Source: Candidatus Binatia bacterium
GTDB lineage: Bacteria > Desulfobacterota > Binatia > UBA12015
Assembly: GCA_029243485.1 (NCBI GenBank)
Contig: JAQWRY010000011.1
Location: forward strand, 1 to 64,000
Reading direction: 5' to 3'
Length of the DNA stretch: 64,000 nt
Part shown: positions 18,545 through 27,334 of the stretch, one piece after another
Numbering within the stretch: position 1 is the stretch's first letter
Layout of the letters: each line of letters opens with the position of its first letter
Position numbers and translations under genes: made by a program
Notes under the pieces: model-generated
Told to the model about the DNA's origin: nothing
What the model saw: only the letters and a program-made list of their open reading frames with translations
The model's database searches: none

Positions 18545-18690
18545 TCAGGACTTGACGTCGCCCGGCATCTCTGGCGTCGGCGTGGGATACCGCGAGGCGA
18601 TCCCCCCATCGACCGGCACCATGACGCCGGAGACGTAGCTCGCTTCGTGCGACGCGATGGGCCGAAGGAGATCGTCGACGGCGAGAGCCG
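18545..18690 (-). pseudogene. C-terminal tail of a short-chain dehydrogenase
   Basis: Minus-strand codons read DDLLRPIASHEASYVSG followed by VMVPVDGGIASRYP and end at TGA 18545-18547. This is the classic SDR C-terminus (SYVTGxxxxVDGG). Upstream residues have no Rossmann or YxxxK motif, so only the last 40-50 residues survive. It may be left from a deletion that removed the rest of the gene. Confidence 0.55.
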
Positions 18691-18814
18691 GGTCAGAGAC
18701 GAGATCGCAGCGGAAGCTGGGGGGATCTTCATCTCCTCCAAGAGCGCGGATCAGTAGCCGGGACGTAGGCCAAGAGGACTGCCGCGGCCTCGACCCCGAC
18801 GTTGACCAATCAGG

Positions 18815-20044
18815 TCAAGGAGAGACACCGCTTCCCTGCTCAGCCTCGTCGTTCAAGGGGCAGCGAATGCCATCCGGGTGGTCGATGAGAGCGACGCACC
18901 GATTGCAGTGGGTGCAGCCGTTCACGTAGCCCGGATCCGCCTCTGCGTGACGAACGAACGCGGGATCGAACAAGAGCGGGCGACCGATCTGAACGAAGTC
19001 GAACCCGTCCTGGATGGCGCGATCGACGCTCTCCCGGGTTGAGCATCCGCCGATGTAGACGACGGCGCAATCCACTGCGTCACGTACGCGGCGCGCGCGG
19101 TCCATGAGGTACAGTTCCTCGTAGACGTACTTCTTGAACATCCTCGGGCCGATGAGCCTGAGCCCTATGCGAGTGATGGGGTTCCGTTCCATCTCGATCA
19201 TCCCGTGAACGATGCTGGGTCCGCGGAACATCAGCATCGGATTAAAGCTACTCGTCCCCGCGCTCGCCACGAGCGCATCGATCCCCGCTCGGTCGAGCAT
19301 CTGGGCGACGCGAACGCCCTCCTCCCAATCGACGCCACCCGCGACACCATCGGACATGCTGATTTTCCCGAGGATCGGGAAACCGTCCCCGACTGTTTCG
19401 CGAACGGCCTCGAGCACGCGCAGCGGAAGCCGCATCCGGTTCTCGAGACTACCCCCGTAAGCGTCATTGCGCCGGTTGGTCTTCGGGCTGATGAACTGGG
19501 ACAGACCATACCCATGGCCGAAGTGGATCTCCGCGGCATCGAAGCCCACGCGCTTCATCCGATCCGCGGACGCCCGGTACGTCTCGACGAGGTAGTCGAT
19601 GTCGGCCTCGGTCATCGCGCCCGCAAACGGCATCCCGACCGTCGCACCGATCATGCTGAACTGGCGAGAAGGACCGAGCGGTCGGGCGAGGCGCTGTAGC
19701 TTCCGGTTCCGCGAGAAGTTTCCGCAGTGGGTCATCTGGCCCGAAACCAGAGCACCGGCCTCGTGAACGGCGCCCGTGAGCCGCCGAAGCTCGGGCTCGA
19801 TCGCCTCGTGGAGATACATCATCCCGTCGCTGATTCGACCGTCGGCCTCGGTCGTGCAGTACGCGATCGTCGTCATCGCAACACCGCCCAGAGCAATGTT
19901 GCGGTGGAACTCGGTCAGCTTGTCGCTCGGCTTTCCACCCGGCGACATACCCTCGAAGGTCGCCGCCTTGATTACACGGTTCTTCAGCGTGATCGGGCCG
20001 AGACGAGCCGGGGAGAACGCAGCGCTGGCAGAAGGCAGGACCAT
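18815..20044 (-). CDS. NADH:flavin oxidoreductase of the old yellow enzyme family, with a C-terminal cysteine cluster
   Basis: A 409-residue TIM-barrel flavoprotein. LKNRVIKAATFEGM is the FMN phosphate region, followed by SGQMTHCGNFS and AAEIHFGHGYGLSQFISP (substrate His/Tyr) and ENRMRLPLRVLEAVRE. The C-terminus has CTHCNRC and a fourth Cys in DGIRC, like the Fe-S-binding stretch of 2,4-dienoyl-CoA reductases, but the protein lacks the extra FAD/NAD domain of those enzymes. It probably reduces an alpha,beta-unsaturated carbonyl compound. Leftward, single gene. Confidence 0.85.
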   Translation of the reverse strand: MVLPSASAAFSPARLGPITLKNRVIKAATFEGMSPGGKPSDKLTEFHRNIALGGVAMTTIAYCTTEADGRISDGMMYLHEAIEPELRRLTGAVHEAGALVSGQMTHCGNFSRNRKLQRLARPLGPSRQFSMIGATVGMPFAGAMTEADIDYLVETYRASADRMKRVGFDAAEIHFGHGYGLSQFISPKTNRRNDAYGGSLENRMRLPLRVLEAVRETVGDGFPILGKISMSDGVAGGVDWEEGVRVAQMLDRAGIDALVASAGTSSFNPMLMFRGPSIVHGMIEMERNPITRIGLRLIGPRMFKKYVYEELYLMDRARRVRDAVDCAVVYIGGCSTRESVDRAIQDGFDFVQIGRPLLFDPAFVRHAEADPGYVNGCTHCNRCVALIDHPDGIRCPLNDEAEQGSGVSP

Positions 20045-20079
20045 TCGGGCTGCGCGGGCACATATGCAGCATCGCTACG

Positions 20080-20332
20080 AAATTCAATCCATGCGTTCTC
20101 CCAGTGGCGCACTTGGTTCGAATCGATCGCCGACAAGAGCGAAGAGAATGGCGGCTTTCACGGCGACGCGCGGGAGATTTCGCGAGACGGGACCAAGGAC
20201 CTCCCCATGGGGATGAACTCGATCACGGGCTACTCCATCCTCGAGGCCGAGAGCCTCGACGAGGCCAAAGAAATCGCCAAGGGCAACCCCTTCCTCGCGA
20301 GCATCCGGATCTACGAGATCAGTACGATGTAG
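20080..20332 (+). pseudogene. YCII-related domain protein, 5'-truncated
   Basis: The plus-strand frame reads FSQWRTWFESIADKSEENGG, then GTKDLPMGMNSITGYSILEAESL and EIAKGNPFLASIRIYEI, ending at TAG or TAA near 20332. This is the latter two-thirds of a YCII-type dimeric alpha/beta barrel, including the NPF motif. The N-terminal strand and start codon are missing and the sequence runs into the divergent OYE promoter. Loss of the start suggests a rearrangement breakpoint near 20080. A non-standard start in that region cannot be excluded. Confidence 0.55.
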
Positions 20333-20484
20333 GCGGGCCGCGCCGGGCCGGTCACGTCCGAGCACCGCCAGTCGGGCGATCTCTCGCGAGCAAACGTCTG
20401 TGGTCAACGACGGGGCCGTCGTCGTAAGAGCTCAGGCGCAGCTGTCAGGAGCCCTGAGCCGCAGCCGCCTACGGGGCAGGCGCG

Positions 20485-21690
20485 CTACGCGCGCAATACG
20501 ACCGGCATGTGCTCGATGCCGTTCACGAAGCTGCTGTCGACGAGTTCGATGTCGCCCGCAAGCTCCCAATGCGAGCGCCGCGCGAGCAGTTCCTCGAACA
20601 GGATCCTCGCCTCCAGCCGCGCCAGGCTCGCGCCCAGACAGAAATGCTGCCCGAAGCCAAGAGACACGTGGGGTTCGAGTGGACGCCCGAGGTCCAGATC
20701 ATCCGCCGTTTCACCCCAAACCATTTCATCTCGATTGGCAGCTGCGTAGAGCATCATCACCGGGTCGCCGGCCTTGATAGTCCGACCGTGCAGCTCGATG
20801 TCACGCACCGCTCCCCGGAAGAAATACCGGATTGGCGTCGTCAGCCGCAGCATCTCCTCGACCGCGTCCGGCAGTGCGACCTCTCCCGACCGCAGCCGCG
20901 CGAGCTGATCGCCGTTCTCCAGCAGGAGTCGGGTACCCTGGGCGACCAGGCTGCGCGTGGTCTCGTTTCCGGCGACGAGAAGCGTCATGCAGAAGATGAG
21001 GATCTCGGACTCCTCGAGGGAACGCCCCTCGAGCTCTGCCTGCAGGAGCGCCGTAATGAGATCGTCTCCCGGCTGTGAACGGCGCTGCTCGAGCATCTTC
21101 GAGAAGTAGAGGAACACCTCGCCAACCGCCTGGCTGCCGACCGTGCGATCCGCGTCGGCGCCCGCCTGCACCACGACGGCGTCGGACCAACGTCGGAAGT
21201 CATCGAGATCTTCATTGGGCACGCCGAGCATCTCGGCGATCACCCGCATCGGTAGCGAAACGGCGATGTGCTCCACGAAGTCGATCGGTGTCCCGCACGG
21301 CGCGTTCTCGATGCTCTCGATGGCGATCTCTCGCATTCGGGCTTCCATGTCGGATACCCGGCGGGGCGTGAACGCCCGGCTCACCAGCGAACGGTGCCGA
21401 TTGTGGCTCGGCGGATCCATCTGGATGATCGACGGCGCGGGATCCGCACCAACACCCGGCTCCACCCGGCCAGGGCCTTGCGGCATCGTGATCCCCGCCG
21501 ACGAGCTCCAGAGCTCGGGCTGCTTCGACATGCGCTGAACGTCTTCGAGGCGAGACACGACCCAGAAGGCACGTGGCTCGAACCACCACACCGGCGCCTC
21601 CTGACGAAGCCAACGAAAGGCCGCATTCGCCCCGGCCCGATCCGCGTAGAACCGGCCTTCGTCGAGCGCGATCGAAGCGGGCGCGCTCAC
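20485..21690 (-). CDS. Cytochrome P450
   Basis: A 401-residue class I-type bacterial P450. The I-helix carries AGNETTRS (the usual oxygen-binding AGxxT). Haem-ligand loop: GFGQHFCLGASLARLE, with the axial Cys. There is no fused reductase domain, so it needs separate ferredoxin partners, none of which are nearby. Its start ATG overlaps the stop of the upstream GST by four bases (21687-21690), so the two are translationally coupled. Sequence resembles the CYP families that hydroxylate terpenoid, steroid or fatty-acyl substrates. Confidence 0.9.
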   Translation of the reverse strand: MSAPASIALDEGRFYADRAGANAAFRWLRQEAPVWWFEPRAFWVVSRLEDVQRMSKQPELWSSSAGITMPQGPGRVEPGVGADPAPSIIQMDPPSHNRHRSLVSRAFTPRRVSDMEARMREIAIESIENAPCGTPIDFVEHIAVSLPMRVIAEMLGVPNEDLDDFRRWSDAVVVQAGADADRTVGSQAVGEVFLYFSKMLEQRRSQPGDDLITALLQAELEGRSLEESEILIFCMTLLVAGNETTRSLVAQGTRLLLENGDQLARLRSGEVALPDAVEEMLRLTTPIRYFFRGAVRDIELHGRTIKAGDPVMMLYAAANRDEMVWGETADDLDLGRPLEPHVSLGFGQHFCLGASLARLEARILFEELLARRSHWELAGDIELVDSSFVNGIEHMPVVLRA

Positions 21691-22532
21691 GAGATGTCCA
21701 GGTCGCTCGCGCTGTGGCGCTCGATCACGCGCTCCTCTTCCGGGCCCCAGGCCTTATTAACGCGCTGGCCACGCTGCACCGCGGGACGCGCCTGAATCTC
21801 TTCCGCCCACCGCACGACGTTTTTGTACGACTTCGCTTCGAGGAAGACCTCGGCGTCGTAGATGTTGTTCAACACGACGCTTCCGTACCAGGGGTAGGCC
21901 GACATGTCGGCGATCGTGTACTCGTCACCGCCGAGGAATCGGCGGTCTGCGAGGTTCCGATCGAGAACATCGAGCTGGCGCTTCACTTCCATCGCATAGC
22001 GATTGATCGGGTACTCGTACTTCTCCGGCGCATAGGCATAGAAGTGACCAAAGCCCCCTCCGAGAAACGGACCACTGCCCATCTGCCAGAAAAGCCAGGA
22101 CATGCATTCAGCGCGTGCCGACGGATCCTTCGGCAGGAACGCGTCGAACTTCTCAGCCAGATAGAGCAAGATGGCTGCGGACTCGAAGACACGGGTCGCT
22201 GGCGTGGTGCTGTGGTCCATTAGGGCTGGGATCTTGGAGTTCGGATTGGCCGCGACGAACCCGCTCCCGAACTGGGCGCCCTCGCCGATGTTGATGAAGT
22301 ACGCGTCGTACTCGGCATCCTTGCCGATCGCCAGAAGCTCTTCGAGCAATACGGTGACCTTCACGCCGTTGGGCGTCGCGAGCGAATAGAGCTGCAGCGG
22401 GTGCTCACCTACCGGCAGTTCCTTCTCATGCGTCGACCCCGCGATCGGGCGGTTGATGTTGGCAAAGCGACCACCGCTTTCCGCATCCCATTTCCAGACT
22501 TTCGGCGGCGTGTACGAGGGGGAGTCAGCCAT
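21687..22532 (-). CDS. Glutathione S-transferase, YghU/YfcG type
   Basis: A 281-residue GST with the long N-terminal extension of the YghU group (KVWKWDAESGGRFANINRPIAG). The thioredoxin-like domain starts at LQLYSLATPNGVKVTVLLEE, and NPNSKIPALMDH carries the cis-Pro and FESAAILLYLAEK the gamma-glutamyl site. The helical domain includes YTIADMSAYPW. Such enzymes act as disulfide-bond oxidoreductases or peroxidases on glutathione. Coupled to the P450 by overlapping codons, so it may detoxify reactive products of P450 turnover (inference). Confidence 0.9.
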   Translation of the reverse strand: MADSPSYTPPKVWKWDAESGGRFANINRPIAGSTHEKELPVGEHPLQLYSLATPNGVKVTVLLEELLAIGKDAEYDAYFINIGEGAQFGSGFVAANPNSKIPALMDHSTTPATRVFESAAILLYLAEKFDAFLPKDPSARAECMSWLFWQMGSGPFLGGGFGHFYAYAPEKYEYPINRYAMEVKRQLDVLDRNLADRRFLGGDEYTIADMSAYPWYGSVVLNNIYDAEVFLEAKSYKNVVRWAEEIQARPAVQRGQRVNKAWGPEEERVIERHSASDLDIS

Positions 22533-22584
22533 GAGAGACCTTTCATTGTCGGAGTCGAGTCGTCACTCGAGTTGAAGGGGAACG

Positions 22585-23229
22585 TCAGGAATCTGCAGTG
22601 CGCCGCGCGGCTTCCCGCCAGCTGAGGGCGCAGCCGATCAATGCGAAGAGTAGAGCCATAACAAAACGCGGATCCCCGAGCTGGATCCAAGGGTCGAGGG
22701 GAAAAGCGATCGTCTTGCTCATTGCCGCGACCTTGAACTCGTGGGCCCCTTGGAACGCCGGGGTAGTCGCGATCTCGAGCATGTCCCGTCGACTCCGATA
22801 GCGCATCCCCGCGCCGGTGGTCCACTCCTCCATCCCGTCGGCGTTCATGAGGTCCATCGCCGGGGCCGCTGCCGCACCGAAGAGAACCGGATGGCAGGCG
22901 CGGGCAAACAACGCCGGGTACATGTGCGCCATATACTTCCCCAGCACATCGTCGCTGGCCTCACCGGGCTCCACCCCCTCGACCTGCAGCGGCGCCTCGT
23001 ACATGTCGATGAAGTTGACCATCACGAAGTCGTCACCGGTATCCTCTTCCATGAACTTGCGCAGCATCGCGACTCGCTCCGGTGACGGTGGCGGCTCACG
23101 GTTCTCCGCGCGCGAGATGTAGTGCGCGATTTCCGCTTCGGTGAGGGGCCCCCCGAACGAGGTGTACCAGCTGAAGAACGCAACCCAGAGCACAATCAAC
23201 AACAGCCAGATCCACCGCGTGCGCGTCAT
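22585..23229 (-). CDS. Membrane-anchored protein of unknown function
   Basis: A 214-residue protein with an N-terminal transmembrane helix (WIWLLLIVLWVAFFSWYTSFGG) and a second hydrophobic helix near the C-terminus (FVMALLFALIGCALSW). The central domain contains HYISRAENREPPPSPERVAM, DFVMVNFIDMY and GMEEWTTGAGMRYRSRRDM. It resembles periplasm-facing proteins of unknown function in this lineage. It lies 52 bp upstream of the GST gene in the same direction, so may share its transcript. No catalytic motif seen. Confidence 0.7.
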   Translation of the reverse strand: MTRTRWIWLLLIVLWVAFFSWYTSFGGPLTEAEIAHYISRAENREPPPSPERVAMLRKFMEEDTGDDFVMVNFIDMYEAPLQVEGVEPGEASDDVLGKYMAHMYPALFARACHPVLFGAAAAPAMDLMNADGMEEWTTGAGMRYRSRRDMLEIATTPAFQGAHEFKVAAMSKTIAFPLDPWIQLGDPRFVMALLFALIGCALSWREAARRTADS

Positions 23230-23270
23230 CCCTCGTATCTCCGTTCGCGTCTCGGGCTACCCAAAGCGAG

Positions 23271-23371
23271 GGGGACGTTGGTTAGTCTCCCGATTTTTGT
23301 TTAGTCGCACTGCCGTTCTACTCTGGCCCGACGAAGGCTAAACAAAAACGGCAAGACTAACCAACGTCCCC
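23271..23371. repeat. 101-bp inverted repeat forming a long hairpin; REP/MITE-like
   Basis: Left arm 23271-23304 and right arm 23338-23371 pair almost perfectly. Eighteen bp (GGGGACGTTGGTTAGTCT and its complement) are exact, then 5 unmatched bases, then 11 exact bp (TTTTTGTTTAG), around a 33-base spacer. The right arm contains the TAG stop of the amidase gene, whose last codons are GDVG. A related half-copy is at 3082-3121. Such hairpins are typical of REP/BIME sequences or MITEs moved by a transposase elsewhere. No transposase here. Confidence 0.8.
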
Positions 23372-24751
23372 TCCCTCAAGTTCGAAGGCCAGTTCTAGGA
23401 GGGTGCGCTCGGCGGCGTGATTGGCGGAGAGTTGGATGGAGATGGGGAGGCCTTCGGGGGTTTTCGAGACCGGGAGGGCGATCGCGGGGGCGCCGGTCAC
23501 GTTGGCTAGTGGGGTGAACGACGCGTAGTTGCGCAGGCGGTTCATCAACTCTTCGAACGGGAGGGTGGGACTCAGGTGGCCGAGCTTCGGTGTCGTGTGC
23601 GCAACGACGGGAGTGACCAGAGCGTCGAACGTGTCGAAGGTACGTGAGTACTCGTGGCGACTTTTCTTCAAACGATAAAGGGCCGTGGGAAGGCGGTAGA
23701 AGCCGCGCATGAACAGGTCGCTGAGACCGACGGTCAAACCCTCCAGCCGCGCCGCATCGAAGCTAGGATCGATGATTCGCTTCCCCGCAAACTTCAGGAC
23801 GAAGGCCAGCGCCGCCCAGTACAAGAGGAAATCATCCGAGAACTGCGCGGCGACCGGGCTCGGCGTGGTCTCCACATGGTGGCCCAGTGCGGCCAGACGC
23901 TGCGCCGTCTCCTCGACCGCGGCACGTGTCGCCGCGTCGGACGGTGCACCCGCGACCGAGTCGACAATCACCCCGATCCGCAACCGCCGCTTCGCCGGAC
24001 CCTCGACCAGCCCAATCGGGGGCAGCGCGGGATTCCGGTAGTACTTCTCCGCCTCCGCGTGGAACGTCGCCGTGTCGCGAACACTCCGCGTGACGACCCC
24101 CTCGCTGATCAAGTCGATCGGCATCGCCTGTGCCGACTCGGGTACGACGTGCCTACCCCGGGTCGGTTTCAGACCGATCAGACCGCAACACGCGGCAGGG
24201 ATGCGGATCGACCCGCCGCCGTCATTCGCGTGCGCGATCGGCACGACGCCCGCCGCCACGAGAGCCGCCGCACCTCCCGAGGACGCGCCGGTCGAGTACT
24301 CCGTGTTCCACGGATTGCGCGTCGGCTCCGCGTACGCGGGTTCCGTCGTCGCGTTCAACCCGAACTCCGGCATCGCACTCTTGCCCAGACACACGAAGCC
24401 CACCGACATGTACTGTTTGGTGTAGACGCCGGAATGCTTGGCCGGGCGCGAACGAACTGCTGCGGAGCCGTGATCGGTCTTCAGCCCGGCGAGCGCCGTA
24501 TTGTCTTTGATGAATGTCGGCACCCCACCGAAGGCTCCCTCGAGAGGATCGCTCGAGCGAAGCCGCGCCTGCTCGAAACCCTCGTGCGCGATGGCGTTCA
24601 ACGACGCCACCTGCTGGGCTCGCGCGACTGCGGCCTCTACGACCTCCGCGACCCCGATTTCCTTGCGCCGCAACAGGTCGGCGAGAGCCACCGCGTCATG
24701 TCTGGCGAGGACATCGGAACGAAACGCGTGCTGCATCGGCTCAGTACCCAT
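23357..24751 (-). CDS. Amidase, amidase-signature family
   Basis: A 464-residue amidase with the Ser-cisSer-Lys triad: Lys in PTFIKDN, the Ser pair in TGASSGGAAAL and the nucleophile in GGGSIRIPA. ATG 24751 lies two bases after the stop of the upstream dioxygenase; the longer open frame overlaps that gene and is unlikely. The C-terminus ends in GGDVG, encoded by the inverted repeat at 23354-23371, so insertion of the repeat probably altered the last few residues. Fourth gene of a tightly packed operon with a symporter and a PhyH dioxygenase. Likely hydrolyses an amide that the operon imports or forms. Confidence 0.9.
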   Translation of the reverse strand: MGTEPMQHAFRSDVLARHDAVALADLLRRKEIGVAEVVEAAVARAQQVASLNAIAHEGFEQARLRSSDPLEGAFGGVPTFIKDNTALAGLKTDHGSAAVRSRPAKHSGVYTKQYMSVGFVCLGKSAMPEFGLNATTEPAYAEPTRNPWNTEYSTGASSGGAAALVAAGVVPIAHANDGGGSIRIPAACCGLIGLKPTRGRHVVPESAQAMPIDLISEGVVTRSVRDTATFHAEAEKYYRNPALPPIGLVEGPAKRRLRIGVIVDSVAGAPSDAATRAAVEETAQRLAALGHHVETTPSPVAAQFSDDFLLYWAALAFVLKFAGKRIIDPSFDAARLEGLTVGLSDLFMRGFYRLPTALYRLKKSRHEYSRTFDTFDALVTPVVAHTTPKLGHLSPTLPFEELMNRLRNYASFTPLANVTGAPAIALPVSKTPEGLPISIQLSANHAAERTLLELAFELEGGDVG

Positions 24752-24753
24752 CC

Positions 24754-25650
24754 CTAAATCCCCCACGCACGCCGCATCGCATCCGTCGCGACGTGCGGAC
24801 CTTGTCTGCCCTTCGACTCGACCGCTCCCGCGCCGACCCAACGCTCGTCGATCGGATCAGCCGCCGGCTGAAACCGCGTATCGCAACTCAGACGATACTC
24901 ATCCGTAGTGTTCGCGAACGACGCGTGAAGCATCTGCATCCCGAACACGAGGACATCCCCCGCCGCGAACGTCGTCGTATGCCAACTCCCGCCGAACCGC
25001 TCCACGAGTTCCAGGGGATCCAGAGTGAGCCAGCCGCCGTAGCCGTCGCGGTCCGAATCGGAGCGACCGTAGGTCTCTCGAACCGGTGCGTACGCAGCCA
25101 ACCGATCCGAGCCGGCGCAGAGCGCGATCGACCCGAGAGCCGGCGTCACGTCACCGAACGGCACCCAACAACTGAGCAACCGCGCAGAGCCCCGACCCAT
25201 GTAAACCGAGTCCGCGTGCACGCCGGTGAAATCCCCGGGAGGCGTCGCCCGCAACCACTTGTAGTCGAAGGTCAGCGCAGGCTCGGCAAAGAGATCCCCG
25301 AACAACCTCGTCACTCGCTCCCCTTCGAGAACCCCAGCGACCGAGGGGTGGTGCGTGACTGCGCGCTGTCCCTTCATGTTCGGAGGCGTTCCCCCCGGAC
25401 GACAACGTGCAGACGACGGTCCCGCGTCTGGCGCGAGCGCACCCGCGGCGGCGAGGTGCGAAAGAATGGCCTCGCGCGCAGCCCAGATCTCCACTGCAGG
25501 ATGAAAGCCTCGCAGGAGAAGGTACCCGTCCCCTGCGAGCCGCGCCCGAAGGCCCGCGCGATCGCCGAGCAACGACGCCGAGTCTTTCATCTCATCCACC
25601 AATCCGGCGCCCGGAAACTCGACGTCGCGCGCCCCGAAGCGCAGCTTCAC
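24754..25650 (-). CDS. Phytanoyl-CoA dioxygenase family (PhyH) Fe(II)/2-oxoglutarate oxygenase
   Basis: Start chosen at GTG 25650, because it overlaps the stop of the tiny upstream gene (GTGA). The open frame extends further but would swallow that gene. Product about 298 residues. HADSVYM supplies the HxD metal ligands, MLHASFANTT the distal His and CDTRFQP the 2-oxoglutarate Arg. GDGYLLLRGFH is the typical N-terminal strand. Members hydroxylate small molecules next to carbonyl, amide or betaine groups. It sits between a transporter pair and an amidase, which points to oxidative breakdown of an imported compound. Confidence 0.85.
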   Translation of the reverse strand: MKLRFGARDVEFPGAGLVDEMKDSASLLGDRAGLRARLAGDGYLLLRGFHPAVEIWAAREAILSHLAAAGALAPDAGPSSARCRPGGTPPNMKGQRAVTHHPSVAGVLEGERVTRLFGDLFAEPALTFDYKWLRATPPGDFTGVHADSVYMGRGSARLLSCWVPFGDVTPALGSIALCAGSDRLAAYAPVRETYGRSDSDRDGYGGWLTLDPLELVERFGGSWHTTTFAAGDVLVFGMQMLHASFANTTDEYRLSCDTRFQPAADPIDERWVGAGAVESKGRQGPHVATDAMRRAWGI

Positions 25651-25805
25651 CGCTTCCCCTCCCCGGACTCGTCGGACACCGATTGATAGAGACGCCAGAC
25701 GTCTCGCGCCCCGAGCGGGATGAGGACGACCGCCACGACGAAGAACGTTCCCAGCCCCAGACCGTAGATCCAGCCCCAAGCCGTGATCAGACTCTCGGTA
25801 CTCAC
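25647..25805 (-). CDS. Tiny single-pass membrane protein between symporter and dioxygenase
   Basis: A 52-residue ORF too short for routine callers. GTG 25805 overlaps the symporter TGA (GTGA), and its own TGA 25647-25649 overlaps the GTG of the dioxygenase, again as GTGA. The peptide has one transmembrane helix (WGWIYGLGLGTFFVVAVVLI) followed by a charged tail with DVWRLYQSVSDES. Sodium:solute symporters often need a small membrane partner (for example the YhdT and DUF4212 partners of PanF- and ActP-like carriers). This ORF fits such a role, although its sequence family is not recognised. Confidence 0.75.
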   Translation of the reverse strand: MSTESLITAWGWIYGLGLGTFFVVAVVLIPLGARDVWRLYQSVSDESGEGKR

Positions 25806-27334
25806 GGCTCGCCCCGATCCGGGAACAGAAGAGAGAACACCACGAATAGAACGGCGCAGAAGATGAAGCTCGAGAGCCCGATCACTTCACCAGGAACATC
25901 GAGACCCGTCGACGCCGCGAGCTGATCGCGAAACAGCCCGACCACCGCGACGAGCCCCCCGAGCAAAGCCGCGAGCGCACCGGCACGGGAAGCGCGCGAC
26001 CAGTAGAGGCCGCCGATCAACACGACCGACGCCCCGCTCATATAGATGGTTCCCGTCACCGCCATGTAGGTCCAGACGCTGTCGGGTAACTCGTACCAGA
26101 CACCCCACACCAGCAGGAAGACACCAATCGCCAGCACACCGATCCGTGTGATCCGAATCTGCGCCTGCTCGCTGAGCCCACCCTTCGTGAGCGGTCCGAT
26201 CACGTCGTGCGTCAGAACCGAGGACCAGCAGAGAAGGTAGCTATCGTGGGTCGACATGAAGGCCGCGAGCATTCCAGCGGCGACGAGTCCGAGCACTCCC
26301 GTGGGGAGAAGGCGACTCAGCAAAAACGGCATCGCCTGCGCCGCATTGCTCGCATCGCCGCCGAGGCCCGCGGGAAAGAAGTGCTGCTCCAACTCCGGCG
26401 TCTGCGCAGCGAGAGCGAAAAGGGCTGCCGCAAAGAGCGCCGGCACGCCGAGTCGGACGAACTGGCCGGGCGCCGCGAGAAGGAACGTCGCGCGCGCCAC
26501 ACTCTCGTTCTTCGCCGTGAGCGCACGCGAGGCTTCGGGAGCCCAGCAAATCGCCGCCGCCAGAAACACGACGGCGTTGAACCCAACCCAAATCCAGCCG
26601 TACCCACCTTCAGCAACCGGGTTGAACATCCGCGCGCCGCGGTGCTCGGCCATCGCCCCGACGATTCCCTCCCATCCGAGCTGCGGATGCGAGAGACAAG
26701 CGGCCACCCCGATGAAGAGACCGATGCTCAACACCACGAACTGCAGATAGTCGGTCACGAGAACCGACAACATGCCGCCGAGCATCGTGTACGCGATCAC
26801 GAGAACGATCAGCAGCGACATGACCAGGTTGACGGTCGTCTCGCTGCCGGGCGCGGTGAGGGACGCCCCCGTGAGGAACGTGACGAACGTCGCGCCCATT
26901 TTCGGAAAGAGCCCCATGTTCAAAATGCCGGCGAGAGCGCCGATACCGCCACCGATGACTCGCGTGCGGCGATCGAAACGATGCTCGAAATACTCCGAGA
27001 TAGTAAGCAACTCGAGTCGCCGGAGCGGGCCGACCACGAAACCGGTCAGCCCGAGAAAAACGCTGATCGCGAAACTGATCAACGCCAACGTGACGTACGC
27101 GAACCCGTTCGAGAACGCGTCAATCGAGGCGTACATGAGCGTGACCAGACCGAGGCCGGTTCCGACATAGCTAGCCGAGTTGAGAGACGCGCCCGCCGCA
27201 CGACCGCCGACCAGGTACGTCGCAACGCCACCGCGGATCCGCCGGTTCGCCACGACGCCGACGAGCACCGTCGCGCCGAGATAGAGCACGATGATGGCTG
27301 CATCGAGCGCAGCGAAGTTGCTGGGCAGGTCCAT
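25802..27334 (-). CDS. Sodium:solute symporter (SSS family)
   Basis: A 510-residue carrier with about 13 predicted helices. The N-terminus (NFAALDAAIIVLYLGATVLVG) and the LeuT-fold helices match SSS transporters: SASYVGTGLGLVTLMYASID for TM1-2, LTISEYFEHRF after TM3, TMLGGMLSVLVTDYLQF for TM5-6 and MLAAFMSTHDSYLLCWSS for the sodium-site region. It opens the operon symporter, tiny membrane protein, PhyH and amidase, all with overlapping or adjoining codons. Substrate is inferred to be an organic cation, acid or amide used by the downstream enzymes. Confidence 0.9.
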   Translation of the reverse strand: MDLPSNFAALDAAIIVLYLGATVLVGVVANRRIRGGVATYLVGGRAAGASLNSASYVGTGLGLVTLMYASIDAFSNGFAYVTLALISFAISVFLGLTGFVVGPLRRLELLTISEYFEHRFDRRTRVIGGGIGALAGILNMGLFPKMGATFVTFLTGASLTAPGSETTVNLVMSLLIVLVIAYTMLGGMLSVLVTDYLQFVVLSIGLFIGVAACLSHPQLGWEGIVGAMAEHRGARMFNPVAEGGYGWIWVGFNAVVFLAAAICWAPEASRALTAKNESVARATFLLAAPGQFVRLGVPALFAAALFALAAQTPELEQHFFPAGLGGDASNAAQAMPFLLSRLLPTGVLGLVAAGMLAAFMSTHDSYLLCWSSVLTHDVIGPLTKGGLSEQAQIRITRIGVLAIGVFLLVWGVWYELPDSVWTYMAVTGTIYMSGASVVLIGGLYWSRASRAGALAALLGGLVAVVGLFRDQLAASTGLDVPGEVIGLSSFIFCAVLFVVFSLLFPDRGEP

